Shown in pieces: positions 1 through 8,511 of a stretch of 64,000 bases of DNA. The notes below the pieces were generated by a model that saw nothing but the letters and a program-made list of their open reading frames with translations, was not told the origin of the DNA and did not search any database. Made by a program: the position numbers and the translations under genes. The first letter of the stretch is position 1, and each line of letters opens with the position of its first letter. The stretch comes from Lysobacter sp. Root494 (GTDB taxonomy: Bacteria > Pseudomonadota > Gammaproteobacteria > Xanthomonadales > Xanthomonadaceae), in NCBI RefSeq assembly GCF_001427225.1, contig NZ_LMFH01000001.1, positions 492,207 to 556,206 of the forward strand, in the 5' to 3' direction.

Positions 1-1
1 C

Positions 2-622
2 CAGCCGTATGAACCGGTGTGGCGCGCGATGCAGCGTTTCACCGACACCCGCACCGACGACATGCCCGACGAGCTGTGGCTGGTCGAGCACGATCCTGTC
101 TTCACCCTCGGCCAGGCGGGCAAGGACGAACACGTGCTGTTTCCCGGCGACATCCCGGTGCTGCACGTCGATCGCGGCGGCCAGGTGACCTACCACGGTC
201 CCGGGCAGATCGTGCTGTATCCGCTGCTCGACCTGAAGCGGTTGAAGGTCGGCGTGAAGGACTACGTCTGCCGCATCGAGCAGGCGATGATCGACACGCT
301 AGCCGACTGGAACATCCACGCCCGGCGCCGCGAAGGCGCGCCGGGCGTCTATGTCAACGACGCGAAGATCGGCGCGCTCGGCATCCGCGTGCGCCGCGGC
401 TGCACCTTCCATGGACTCGCCTTCAACATCGCGATGGACCTGGAGCCGTTCCGCCGCATCAATCCCTGTGGTTACCAGGGGCTCGAAGTGACCTCGATGC
501 TAGACTTGGGCGGCCCGTCCAGCCTGGACGCGGTCAAGCCGGTGCTGGTTGCGCATGTGGCCCGCCTGTTCGGATTTGACGTCGAATCCGCCGCTCCGCA
601 GCTGCCCGCTTTCACTGCCTGA
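2..622 (+). CDS. lipB: Octanoyltransferase LipB (5'-truncated by window edge)
   Basis: LipB moves the octanoyl group from acyl carrier protein to the lipoyl domains of 2-oxoacid dehydrogenases and GcvH, the first committed step of lipoate assembly in the cytoplasm. The frame is already open at the left edge and reads Q-P-Y-E-P-V-W, so the N-terminus lies outside; the GTG at 17 is an internal valine. Visible signatures are [12 protein letters not shown], the Lys of DAKIGALG (codon 365-367) and the Cys of NPCGYQG (codon 467-469), which match the catalytic Lys/Cys pair of the family. lipA begins 25 bases after the stop, so the two steps of lipoylation are probably co-transcribed. Confidence 0.97.
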   Translation, partial: QPYEPVWRAMQRFTDTRTDDMPDELWLVEHDPVFTLGQAGKDEHVLFPGDIPVLHVDRGGQVTYHGPGQIVLYPLLDLKRLKVGVKDYVCRIEQAMIDTLADWNIHARRREGAPGVYVNDAKIGALGIRVRRGCTFHGLAFNIAMDLEPFRRINPCGYQGLEVTSMLDLGGPSSLDAVKPVLVAHVARLFGFDVESAAPQLPAFTA

Positions 623-647
623 TCCCGATTCCCTGCGACCCCACGCC

Positions 648-1658
648 ATGACCGAGCCTGCCTCCAAGACCATTCCGCTCGCGGTGGTGAACGCCAACGC
701 GCCCGCGTCGCTGCAGCCGGGGGTGAAGCAGGTCGCCGGCGACAAGATCAGCCGCTCGCCGGTGCAGTTCGCTGAGGCGCCAGTGCTGCGCAAGCCGTCG
801 TGGATCCGTGTGCGAATTCCCAGCGACAACTCGGTGGCGCGCCTCAAGGCCAAGCTGCGCGAGAACCGCCTGGTCACGGTATGCGAGGAAGCCAGCTGCC
901 CGAACATCCACGAGTGCTTCAGCCACGGCACCGCGACCTTCATGATCCTTGGCGAGGTGTGCACGCGCCGCTGCAGCTTCTGCGACGTCGCCCATGGCCG
1001 CCCGAAGCCGCCGGACCCGAATGAACCGCTGAGCCTGGCGACGACCGTCGCCGACATGGGCCTGAAGTACGTCGTCGTCACCAGCGTGGACCGCGACGAC
1101 CTGCGCGACGGTGGTGCCCAGCACTTCGTCGACTGCATCCGCGCGATCCGCGAGCACAGCCCGAAGACCAAGATCGAAACGCTCACACCCGACTTCCGCG
1201 GCAAGGGCCGCATGGAACGCGCGCTGGAAATCTTCCGCGCCGATCCGCCGGACGTGTTCAACCACAACATCGAAACCGTGCCGGACCTGTACACCAACGT
1301 GCGTCCCGGCGCCGACTATCAGTGGTCGCTGACCCTGCTGCAGAAGTTCAAGGCGCAGCATCCGGAGGTCGCGAGCAAGAGCGGCATCATGCTCGGGCTG
1401 GGCGAAACCATGGAGCAGGTGCAGGCCACGCTGCGCGACCTGCGCGCGCACGACGTCGACATGGTCACCATCGGCCAGTACCTGCAGCCGTCCCCGCATC
1501 ACCATCCGGTGATGCGTTACTGGACGCCGGACGAGTTCAAGCAGCTGGAAACCTACGGCTACGGACTCGGCTTCACCCACGTCGCCTCGGGCCCATTGGT
1601 GCGTTCCTCGTATCACGCCGACCGCTCGGCGATCGAAGCGGGCTTCGCGGAAGCCTGA
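648..1658 (+). CDS. lipA: Lipoyl synthase LipA (radical SAM)
   Basis: LipA inserts two sulfur atoms into protein-bound octanoyl chains, using one [4Fe-4S] cluster for radical SAM chemistry and a second as sulfur donor. The radical SAM motif CxxxCxxC is at residues 105-112 (C105, C109, C112). The auxiliary cluster cysteines C79, C84 and C90 sit in [13 protein letters not shown] chose ATG 648 because it starts the expected [10 protein letters not shown]-type N-terminus and gives 336 residues, the normal length; the frame stays open further upstream only inside lipB. It lies directly behind lipB, the enzyme that supplies its substrate. All key residues are present. Confidence 0.97.
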   Translation: MTEPASKTIPLAVVNANAPASLQPGVKQVAGDKISRSPVQFAEAPVLRKPSWIRVRIPSDNSVARLKAKLRENRLVTVCEEASCPNIHECFSHGTATFMILGEVCTRRCSFCDVAHGRPKPPDPNEPLSLATTVADMGLKYVVVTSVDRDDLRDGGAQHFVDCIRAIREHSPKTKIETLTPDFRGKGRMERALEIFRADPPDVFNHNIETVPDLYTNVRPGADYQWSLTLLQKFKAQHPEVASKSGIMLGLGETMEQVQATLRDLRAHDVDMVTIGQYLQPSPHHHPVMRYWTPDEFKQLETYGYGLGFTHVASGPLVRSSYHADRSAIEAGFAEA

Positions 1659-1937
1659 TTCGCCTCCATACCCGCATACCTGCGGTTGCCGCGCCGATTC
1701 ATGAAATCCGTGTGGCGCCGCCGCGGCGCGCACCATCTCCGGACGGCTCGTGAGGCGACAGTCACCAAACTGAACCTTCCCCGCACTGGCCTCGCCAATG
1801 AAGCGAAAAGGCCGTTAATTGGGATGCTTTGGCGCGCTGCGCGCAGTCGACAGGGACTGCAACTTCCGGCACTGTGGACCGGTCGAATCCCGCGACATCC
1901 TTGACCTCGGGCCATGCCGGTCCGCGAAGACTCCGCG

Positions 1938-4187
1938 ATGAAAATGCTTCCCCGCGTCACCACACTGCTGGTCGCCTCCCTGCTCACCGCTCCGGTCGCA
2001 CTGCTCGCTGCAGACGGCAACAAGACCGCGCAACTGCCCACGCCGCCGCAAAGCGACAAGGCCCTGCTGAAGTCGGTCGATGCGAAGACGCTGCCGAACG
2101 CGCCGACCACCGACCAGACCACCGCGGCCAAGCTCGTCTACGGCCTGCTGTCGGACAGCCGTTATGCCTATCGTCCGCGTGCGCTCGACGACACGCTGTC
2201 GGCCGACATGTACAAGCGCTATCTCGAATCGCTCGACGGCGGCAAGCAGTTCTTCAGCGCGCAGGACATCGCGAAGTTCGATGCGTACAAGCTGAAGTTC
2301 GACGACGCCATCAAGTCGGGCGATCTGTCGCCGGCGTACGCGATGTTCGCGACCTACCGCCAGCGCTTCGACGCGCGCGTCGCGTACGCGCGCAACCTGC
2401 TCAAGCAGGACATCTTCGACTTTACCGGCAGCGACCGCTTCGAATACGACCGCGAGGACGCGCCGTGGGTCGCCGATGAAGCCGCCCTCGATGCATTGTG
2501 GAAGCAGACCGTGCGCAACGACTGGCTGCGCCTCAAGCTCGCCGGCAAAAAGCCTGACGACATCCGCAAGACGCTCGACAAGCGTTACCTCAACATGGCC
2601 AAGGGCGTGGCCGAGCTGAAGGGCGAGGATGTGTTCCAGACCTTCCTCAACAGCTACGCCAACGCGATCGATCCGCACACCGATTACTTCACCCCGCGCA
2701 CGGCCGACAACTTCAACATGACGATGTCGCTCTCGCTCGAGGGCATCGGTGCCGTGTTGCAGAAGCAGGACGACGTGGTTGCGATCCGCGAGATCGTGCC
2801 CGGCGGTCCCGCCGGCAAGTCGCAGAAGCTCAAGCCCGGCGATCGCATCGTCGCCGTGGGCCAGGGCGATAGCGGACTGATGGAAGACGTGATCGGCTGG
2901 CGCATCGATGATGTCGTCGCCAAGATCCGCGGCGCGAAGGGCACCAAGGTCCGCCTCGACGTGATTCCGGCCGAAGCCGGTCTCGACAGCGCGCCCAAGC
3001 GCCTCGTGCTCGTGCGCGACAAGGTGCGCCTGGAAGACCAGGCGGCGAAGTCGGAAATCATTACCCTGCCCGGCGTGAACGGCGCACCGGCGCGCCGCGT
3101 CGGCGTGATCAAGCTGCCTGGCTTCTACCAGGACTTCGAAGGCCGCCGCCGCAACGATGGCGACTACGCTTCGGCCACGCGCGACGTCGCGAAATTGCTG
3201 ACCAAGCTGCGCGGCGAGAAGGTGGAAGGGGTTGTGCTTGACCTGCGCAACAACGGCGGCGGTTCCCTCGATGAAGCCATCGATCTCACCGGCCTATTCA
3301 TCGATCGTGGCCCGGTCGTGCAACAGCGCGAATCTGGCGGCCGCGTGCAGGTGTACGGCGACGAGGATTCAGGCATCGCTTGGGACGGCCCGCTCGCGGT
3401 GCTGATCAACCGTGGTTCGGCTTCGGCGTCGGAAATCTTTGCCGGCGCGATCCAGGACTACGGCCGCGGTCTCGTCATCGGCGAAACCACCTTCGGCAAG
3501 GGCACGGTGCAGAACCTGGTTGACCTCGACCGCTGGCCGGCGAACGAAACCGCGCGTTTCGGACAGGTGAAGCTGACCATCGCGCAGTTCTTCCGCGTCA
3601 GCGGCGGCAGCACGCAGAACAAGGGCGTGGTGCCGGACATCGCGTTCCCGGTGTCGGTGGACGCGACCGAGTTCGGTGAGAGCACCTACGACAACGCGCT
3701 GCCGTGGACCCGTATTGCCGCCGTGCAACACACGCGCTACGGCAACTTCGCGCCGCTGCTGCCTAAGCTGCAGTCGATGCACCTCGCGCGCATCGCCAAG
3801 GACAAGGAATTCCAGTGGTGGAGTGAAGACGTCGCCGAGTTCCGCGAGGAGCGCGCCAAGAAGTCGGTGTCCTTGAACGAAGCGGAACGCCGTGCCGAAC
3901 GCGCGCACGACGAAGCCAAATTCAAGCAGCGCCAGGAAGAACGCAAGGCGCTGGGCCTGGCCCTTGATCCGCTGGCGGAAGAACGTACCGACGACGGCCT
4001 GGCTTCGAGCGAACGCGACATCGCCAAGGACGCCGCGCGCGAGAAGCTGGCCGAGCAGAGTCCCGATGCACTGCTGCGTGAATCGGCCGCGATCCTCGCC
4101 GACGCGGTGCAACTGCTCAACGCCGACAAGAAGCTGTCCGCGCAGGTGTTGCCGCAGGCAGCGACACCGGGCCATTGGGCGGATTGA
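1938..4187 (+). CDS. prc: Tail-specific (C-terminal processing) protease Prc
   Basis: Periplasmic S41 endopeptidase that degrades or trims proteins from hydrophobic C-termini, with roles in murein-hydrolase turnover in relatives. ATG 1938 starts a clear signal peptide (MKMLPRVTTLLVASLL...A-LLA); a start at 1914 would put charged residues before it. The order is an N-terminal helical region, a PDZ domain at roughly 250-330, and the S41 core with Ser496 (in GSASASEIFAG) and Lys521 (in TFGKGTVQ). These are 25 residues apart, as in the Ser/Lys dyad of E. coli Prc. A C-terminal helical extension of about 140 residues is rich in E, R and A. At 749 residues it is somewhat longer than the E. coli protein. 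About 280 bases separate it from lipA, so it probably has its own promoter. Confidence 0.96.
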   Translation: MKMLPRVTTLLVASLLTAPVALLAADGNKTAQLPTPPQSDKALLKSVDAKTLPNAPTTDQTTAAKLVYGLLSDSRYAYRPRALDDTLSADMYKRYLESLDGGKQFFSAQDIAKFDAYKLKFDDAIKSGDLSPAYAMFATYRQRFDARVAYARNLLKQDIFDFTGSDRFEYDREDAPWVADEAALDALWKQTVRNDWLRLKLAGKKPDDIRKTLDKRYLNMAKGVAELKGEDVFQTFLNSYANAIDPHTDYFTPRTADNFNMTMSLSLEGIGAVLQKQDDVVAIREIVPGGPAGKSQKLKPGDRIVAVGQGDSGLMEDVIGWRIDDVVAKIRGAKGTKVRLDVIPAEAGLDSAPKRLVLVRDKVRLEDQAAKSEIITLPGVNGAPARRVGVIKLPGFYQDFEGRRRNDGDYASATRDVAKLLTKLRGEKVEGVVLDLRNNGGGSLDEAIDLTGLFIDRGPVVQQRESGGRVQVYGDEDSGIAWDGPLAVLINRGSASASEIFAGAIQDYGRGLVIGETTFGKGTVQNLVDLDRWPANETARFGQVKLTIAQFFRVSGGSTQNKGVVPDIAFPVSVDATEFGESTYDNALPWTRIAAVQHTRYGNFAPLLPKLQSMHLARIAKDKEFQWWSEDVAEFREERAKKSVSLNEAERRAERAHDEAKFKQRQEERKALGLALDPLAEERTDDGLASSERDIAKDAAREKLAEQSPDALLRESAAILADAVQLLNADKKLSAQVLPQAATPGHWAD

Positions 4188-4219
4188 TCGCGCATGGCAT
4201 GCACGGGCTGCCCTTCCCA

Positions 4220-4370
4220 GCCCCCTGAGTCAGGGGGCGACTCGCGCCGCAGGCGCGAATGGGGGTGCGGCAGCGCGTGGCGCGGCCCGAAGTTTGCGCA
4301 GCAAACTTTGGGGTTTCCCAGGCGCAGCCTGGGGAACAAGAATCGGATAGCGGGCACCTTCGGGTGCCCG
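4220..4370. repeat. Chain of five perfect hairpins upstream of the Ada-type gene
   Basis: Five inverted repeats follow one another. 4220-4238 is a GCCCCCTGA/TCAGGGGGC dyad. 4242-4258 is TCGCGCC-GCA-GGCGCGA. 4290-4308 is AAGTTTGC-GCA-GCAAACTT. 4317-4333 is CCCAGGC-GCA-GCCTGGG. 4351-4370 is CGGGCACC-TTCG-GGTGCCCG. Three loops are the same GCA triplet and the last is a stable UUCG-type tetraloop. The final hairpin ends 14 bases before the start codon of the next gene. The arrangement could be a composite intergenic repeat, a terminator/attenuator region for prc, or a structured leader. The 4242-4258 module recurs at 31493-31507. Confidence 0.85.
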
Positions 4371-4384
4371 TTACGCTTCGGGCC

Positions 4385-5239
4385 ATGAACGCCATGGTCA
4401 AGAAAATTCCAACGCCAGCCAACGAATCGCATGACAGGCTCGAGCGCGCACGCGCGCTGCTCGACGCGGGCGAGCCATCGCTCAGCGAGCTGGCGGCGAT
4501 CGTGAAGCTGAGTCCGTCGCACCTGCAGCGCAGTTTCACCGCGCGCTTCGGCATCAGCCCGGCCGAGTACCTCGCACAACGCAAGCTCGGCACGTTGAAG
4601 TCGGCCCTGCGGGAAGGCCGCGACGTCAGCGCCGCGCTGTACGACGCCGGTTACGGTTCGCCTTCGCGTGTGTACGAACAGGGCGCGGCGAAGCTGGGCA
4701 TGACTCCCGCGCGTTATCGTGCCGGCGGCGAAGGCGAGCAGATCCGCTGGAGCCTGCTCGACACCGCGCTCGGCACGGCGCTGGTGGCGACCACGCAGCG
4801 CGGCATCTGCATGATCGAGCTCGGCGACGATGCGACGGCGCTGGAATCGAAGCTGCGCAACGAATTTCCGCGCGCGACGCTAGAACGCGTCGACGCCGGC
4901 CGCGACGAGTTCCTCGCGCCGCGTCTGCATGCCGTTGCCGAAGCACTGGCGGGCCGGCAGTCGCAGGTCGATATCGACCTGCTCGGCACAGCGTTCCAGA
5001 GGAAGGTGTGGGATGCGTTGATGCGGATTCCCGCAGGTGAAACCCGCAGTTACGCGGAGATCGCCGCGCAGCTCGGCGCACCTCGTGCGGCACGCGCCGT
5101 GGCGAGCGCCTGCGCGCACAACCGGGTCGCGATCGTGGTGCCGTGCCATCGCGTCGTGCGCGGCGATGGTTCGCTCGGCGGTTACCGCTGGGGCCTGCCG
5201 CTAAAGCAGCAGGTGCTGCAGCGTGAACGCGCGGCTTGA
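4385..5239 (+). CDS. AraC-type HTH fused to O6-methylguanine-DNA methyltransferase (Ada-like)
   Basis: Repairs O6-methylguanine by transferring the methyl group to a cysteine of its own. Residues about 18-112 form an AraC-family helix-turn-helix (LSELAAIVKLSPSHLQRSF and a second helix pair ending GMTPARYR). Residues about 120-284 are the Ada-like N-terminal ribonuclease-H fold followed by the methyltransferase core, with acceptor Cys254 in VVPCHRVV. The zinc-binding phosphotriester methyl-acceptor domain of classical Ada is absent, so the usual methylation switch for transcription activation is missing. ATG 4385 gives 284 residues and starts after the hairpin chain; an in-frame GTG at 4259 is inside those hairpins and is unlikely. 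Called Ada-like rather than Ada for that reason. Confidence 0.92.
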   Translation: MNAMVKKIPTPANESHDRLERARALLDAGEPSLSELAAIVKLSPSHLQRSFTARFGISPAEYLAQRKLGTLKSALREGRDVSAALYDAGYGSPSRVYEQGAAKLGMTPARYRAGGEGEQIRWSLLDTALGTALVATTQRGICMIELGDDATALESKLRNEFPRATLERVDAGRDEFLAPRLHAVAEALAGRQSQVDIDLLGTAFQRKVWDALMRIPAGETRSYAEIAAQLGAPRAARAVASACAHNRVAIVVPCHRVVRGDGSLGGYRWGLPLKQQVLQRERAA

Positions 5240-5362
5240 GCTGCGTCGGGGCGACCCGCGAATGAATCGCCCACCGATGTCGATTTCCAGCTCCCTGGTT
5301 CGTCTTGAAGATAGAAGCGCGCAATCCGCCGCGCATCTGCTTCAAACACAAGGAGACACCCG

Positions 5363-5710
5363 ATGAAGAAGTACATGGCCGTTTTTACCGGCAGTCCCGA
5401 CGCAATGGCCGGATGGCAGGCACTGGATGCAACCGAACGCCAGCGGCGCGAAGCCGAGGGCATGCAGGCGTGGAAGCGCTGGGTTGAGGACAACGCCCAA
5501 GCGATCGTCGACAACGGCGCTCCGTTGGGCAAGACCAAGCGCGTCACGAAGGACGGCATCGGCGATGCGCGCAATAACCTCGCGGCTTACACAGTGGTGC
5601 AGGCCGCGTCGCAGGAAGCGGCGGCGCGCCTGTTTGAAGGCCACCCGCATTTCACGATCTTCCCGGGCGATGGCGTCGAGATCATGGAGTGCTTGCCGAT
5701 GCCGCAGTAA
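5363..5710 (+). CDS. YCII-related (YciI-like) domain protein
   Basis: A 115-residue protein of the YCII/DGPF type (dimeric alpha-beta fold). It begins MKKYMAVFTGSP, the usual first strand, and ends in a strand with HPHFTIFPGDGVEIMECLP, where family members carry His and Glu near the presumed active site. Members of this family have been linked to chloro-compound metabolism or sigma-factor neighbourhoods, but no reaction can be assigned here. The start is supported by AAGGAG at 5350-5355, seven bases before the ATG. It seems to be a single-gene unit followed by a GTAG repeat pair. Confidence 0.85.
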   Translation: MKKYMAVFTGSPDAMAGWQALDATERQRREAEGMQAWKRWVEDNAQAIVDNGAPLGKTKRVTKDGIGDARNNLAAYTVVQAASQEAAARLFEGHPHFTIFPGDGVEIMECLPMPQ

Positions 5711-5734
5711 CAGAGGCGAACGCGGTAGCGTTGC

Positions 5735-5786
5735 CCCGCGCGGTGCAAACGTGCAGGAGCCCCGCACCGCGCAGGCGCGGCGCTAC
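5735..5786. repeat. GTAG REP doublet (head-to-head palindromic repeats)
   Basis: Two inverted GTAG-headed palindromes separated by a few bases: 5735-5756 on the plus strand, and 5764-5786, whose reverse complement starts GTAGCGCCGCGCCTGCGCGG. The second is identical over 23 bases to the element at 16647-16669. This matches the REP/SMAG type (GTAG tetranucleotide plus imperfect hairpin) known in Stenotrophomonas and relatives. It sits between convergent genes. Confidence 0.85.
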
Positions 5787-5804
5787 GAAACGATTTGGAA
5801 GCCA

Positions 5805-6314
5805 CTAGCGCTTGCGTCGCCCCGGTGGCCTGGTAGGCAAGGCAAGCCCCTGCTTCACCGGCTCGAACACCATCCGCGTCTCATAGCGCTTGAGGTTGTC
5901 GTCGCCACCGAACAGCCGCTCGGCGACTTCGCGCGTGTGGGCGAGGCCCGTGGTAGCGAGGATGACCAGGTAATCCCATTCACCGGCCAACACGTAGCAC
6001 TGCTGCACTTCGGGCGCCGCGCGCAGCCGCGCGTGCAGCGCGACATGGTGGCGCGCGGATTCGCGTTCCAGCGCGACCAGCACGGTGGCGAGGGTGACGT
6101 TGCCCAGCTGCGAGGGATTGAGCACTGCGACGGTGCGCATCAATCCACTTTCGCGGTAGCGCTTGATCCGTCGCTGCACGGCGCTGGCCGACAGGCCGAC
6201 GGCTTCCCCCAACGCGGTCAGCGTGGTCGCGGCGTCGCGCTGCAGGAGATCGAGCAGGCGATGGTCGAATTCGTCGAGGGCGAGCGCAGTGGCCACGCAA
6301 AAATATTGCGCCAT
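5805..6314 (-). CDS. Lrp/AsnC-family transcriptional regulator
   Basis: A 169-residue feast/famine regulator. Residues about 14-60 are the DNA-binding helix-turn-helix (DEFDHRLLDLLQRD...LSASAVQRRIKR). Residues about 75-150 form the RAM ligand-binding domain with the typical VQQCYVLAGEWDYLV strand. The start at 6314 (ATG) gives a normal N-terminus; the frame remains open upstream only because it runs antisense into the divergent gene. It is transcribed away from the LysE-family exporter at 6388 with 73 bases between the starts. That is the classical arrangement in which the regulator controls an amino-acid exporter and itself, so this exporter is the likely target (inference). Confidence 0.93.
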   Translation of the reverse strand: MAQYFCVATALALDEFDHRLLDLLQRDAATTLTALGEAVGLSASAVQRRIKRYRESGLMRTVAVLNPSQLGNVTLATVLVALERESARHHVALHARLRAAPEVQQCYVLAGEWDYLVILATTGLAHTREVAERLFGGDDNLKRYETRMVFEPVKQGLALPTRPPGRRKR

Positions 6315-6387
6315 GGCGCACGTATTTTCAAACGCGATGCTTGCCGGGCCGATACGCTGGTTCGCATCCCACGTTGGCCTGCCACCC

Positions 6388-7026
6388 ATGATCCCGATCG
6401 AGCAACTGCTGTTGTTCGCCGCCACCGCGTTGGTGATGGTGCTGACGCCCGGGCCGAACATGATCTACCTGGTCTCGCGTTCGGTCAGCCAGGGCCCGCG
6501 CGCGGGCGTGGTGTCGCTGCTCGGCGTGGTGTGCGCGTTCCTGGTGCACATGACCGCGGCGGCGGCCGGCCTCACCGCCTTGTTCGTGGCGGTGCCGCTG
6601 GCGTACGACGCGCTGAAGATCGCCGGCGCCGCGTACCTGCTGTATCTCGCATGGCAGGCGGTGAAGCCGGGCGCGCGGTCGCCACTGCAACCGGCGCTGC
6701 TGCCGCCGGATTCACCGGCGAAGCTGTTCCGCATGGGCTTTCTGACCTGCCTGCTGAATCCGAAGGCCGCAGTGCTCTATCTCTCGATCCTGCCGCAGTT
6801 CGTCGATCCGCACCGCGGCTCCGTGTTCGTACAGAGTGTTCTGCTGGGTACCCTGCAAATCGCGATCAGCTTCACCTTCAATCTGCTGATCGCGTTGTCG
6901 GCCGCCGGCCTCGCCGCCTGGTTCGCGCGCAAGCCGGCGTGGCTCGTGGCGCAGCGCTACCTGATGGGCACCGTGCTTGGCGGACTGGCCGTGCACATGG
7001 TGCTCGAACCACGCCGCCTGGCCTGA
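6388..7026 (+). CDS. LysE/RhtB-family amino-acid or metabolite exporter
   Basis: An inner-membrane exporter of 212 residues with about six membrane segments. The family signature TPGPNMIYLVSRS is at residues 20-32, and a second conserved stretch LLNPKAAVLYLSILPQF lies in the middle of the protein. LysE/RhtB proteins expel basic, branched or homoserine-like amino acids. The substrate here is unknown, but the divergent Lrp-type regulator fits amino-acid export. ATG 6388 is used because it begins the first hydrophobic segment directly. The stop overlaps a possible ATG of the next gene (TGATG at 7024-7028). Confidence 0.93.
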   Translation: MIPIEQLLLFAATALVMVLTPGPNMIYLVSRSVSQGPRAGVVSLLGVVCAFLVHMTAAAAGLTALFVAVPLAYDALKIAGAAYLLYLAWQAVKPGARSPLQPALLPPDSPAKLFRMGFLTCLLNPKAAVLYLSILPQFVDPHRGSVFVQSVLLGTLQIAISFTFNLLIALSAAGLAAWFARKPAWLVAQRYLMGTVLGGLAVHMVLEPRRLA

Positions 7027-7037
7027 TGGAGAAGGCG

Positions 7038-7541
7038 ATGAACGAAGCAACCTTCCAGGCACTCGCCAACTTCCCGCAGCAGCTGGAAGCGCATTACGCC
7101 GCCGTGCCTGCAGGCTACGAACACTGGATGCCGGCGTCGTGGGACGGCGTGCCGAGCGAACGCTTCACCGCCATCGAACAGGTGCTGCATGTCCGCGACA
7201 TCGAGACCGAGGGCTACCACGTCCGCTTCCACCGCAGCCTGCACGAGGACAATGCGCTGCTCGCCGACATCGACAGCTACGCGCTGGCGCGCGAGCGCGG
7301 TTATGCCGAAGCGACCGACGCACGAGCCGCATTGGCCGACTTCCGCAACGCACGCGCACGCACGGTGGAACTGCTGTCGTCGCTGCAGCCGCATGATTTC
7401 GCGCGCACTGCGGCGTTCGACGGCTATGGTCCGGTCACCGTGCGCGGCCTGATGCATTACCTGTGCAGCCATGACCAGCAGCATCTCGCCGGACTCCAAT
7501 GGTTGCTGGGCAAGATCGAAGCCGCGCGATCGTCGCCATGA
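7038..7541 (+). CDS. DinB-family (YfiT-like) putative metal-dependent protein
   Basis: A 167-residue four-helix-bundle protein of the DinB/YfiT superfamily. Conserved histidines are in IEQVLHVRDIE and in the C-terminal HDQQHLAGLQWLL helix, the positions that bind a divalent metal in this fold. Many members are thiol-dependent transferases or hydrolases, but the reaction is not predictable. ATG 7038 has GGAG six bases upstream. An alternative ATG at 7026 overlaps the preceding stop and would add four residues. It is probably translated in the same unit as the LysE-type exporter. Confidence 0.85.
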   Translation: MNEATFQALANFPQQLEAHYAAVPAGYEHWMPASWDGVPSERFTAIEQVLHVRDIETEGYHVRFHRSLHEDNALLADIDSYALARERGYAEATDARAALADFRNARARTVELLSSLQPHDFARTAAFDGYGPVTVRGLMHYLCSHDQQHLAGLQWLLGKIEAARSSP

Positions 7542-7578
7542 ACTACCAACGTCTCCCATCCTTCCAGGTTGTCCTCCC

Positions 7579-8511
7579 ATGAATGCCGTCGCGCCCTCCG
7601 CTTCCCGTGAAATACCTGCGCTGGCCGTGGCGCTGGCCCTGGCCGCGGTGTACCTCATCTGGGGTTCTACTTACCTGGCGATCCGGTTCGCGCTGGAAGG
7701 CGGACTGCCGCCGCTGCTGATGGCGGGCTCGCGCTTCGTCATTGCCGGCGGGCTGATGTTCGTCGTGCTGCGCCTGCGCGGAGAAGGCGCGCCCACGCGC
7801 ACGCAATGGCGCAACGCCGCGGTGATGGGTGCGTTGCTGCTCGGCCTGGGCAACGGCCTGGTGACGATCGCGCAGCAGTGGGTGTCGTCCGGACTGGCGG
7901 CGGTGGCCGTGGCTTCCGCGCCGCTGTGGATGGGATTGTTCGCGATGATGCGCGGCCAGCATCCCAACCGGCTCGAGTGGATTGGCTTGGCGATCGGTTT
8001 CGTCGGCGTGCTCTGGCTCAACGCGGGCGGCACGCTTGGGGGGCAGCCGATGGGACTGGTGGCGTTACTGATCGCGGCGGTGGCGTGGTCGTTCGGTTCG
8101 ATCTGGAGCCGTGGGCGCGATCTGCCATCGCCTTTCATGACCGCTGCGGCGCAGATGCTGTGCGGCGGCGTGCTGATGCTGGCCGTCGGCTTCGCGCTGG
8201 GCGAACGCTTCGAAACCTGGCCGACGACCAAGGGCCTGGCCGCCGTCGCCTACCTGATCGTGTTCGGATCCATCATCGGCTTCTCCGCCTATATCTGGCT
8301 GTTGCACCACGTGCGCCCGGCGCTTGCCGGCAGCTACGCCTACGTCAATCCCGCGATCGCGGTGATGCTCGGTGGCTGGCTGGCCGGCGAGCACTTCAGC
8401 ACTACCGATATCGCGGCGATGGCCGTGATCCTCGCCGGCGTCGTGGCCATCACCCTGGCCAAGGCGCGTGCTTCGAACAAGCCCGCGCCGGCGAAGGAAT
8501 CGCAGGCATGA
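7579..8511 (+). CDS. EamA-family drug/metabolite transporter (YedA-like)
   Basis: A 310-residue inner-membrane protein with ten predicted segments in two EamA repeats. The first repeat opens with VYLIWGSTYLAIRFALEG and the second contains AAVAWSFGSIWSRG. This layout is typical of the YedA/RhaT side of the DMT superfamily, whose members export metabolites or toxic compounds. The substrate is unknown. Its last codons overlap the start of rarD (ATGA, 8508-8511), so translation of the two is coupled. ATG 7579 starts just before the first membrane helix. Confidence 0.92.
   Translation: MNAVAPSASREIPALAVALALAAVYLIWGSTYLAIRFALEGGLPPLLMAGSRFVIAGGLMFVVLRLRGEGAPTRTQWRNAAVMGALLLGLGNGLVTIAQQWVSSGLAAVAVASAPLWMGLFAMMRGQHPNRLEWIGLAIGFVGVLWLNAGGTLGGQPMGLVALLIAAVAWSFGSIWSRGRDLPSPFMTAAAQMLCGGVLMLAVGFALGERFETWPTTKGLAAVAYLIVFGSIIGFSAYIWLLHHVRPALAGSYAYVNPAIAVMLGGWLAGEHFSTTDIAAMAVILAGVVAITLAKARASNKPAPAKESQA

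Noticed and set aside
17-622. GTG at 17 as the start of lipB
   Set aside because: The frame is open to the window edge with family-like residues (QPYEPVW), so this codon is an internal valine.
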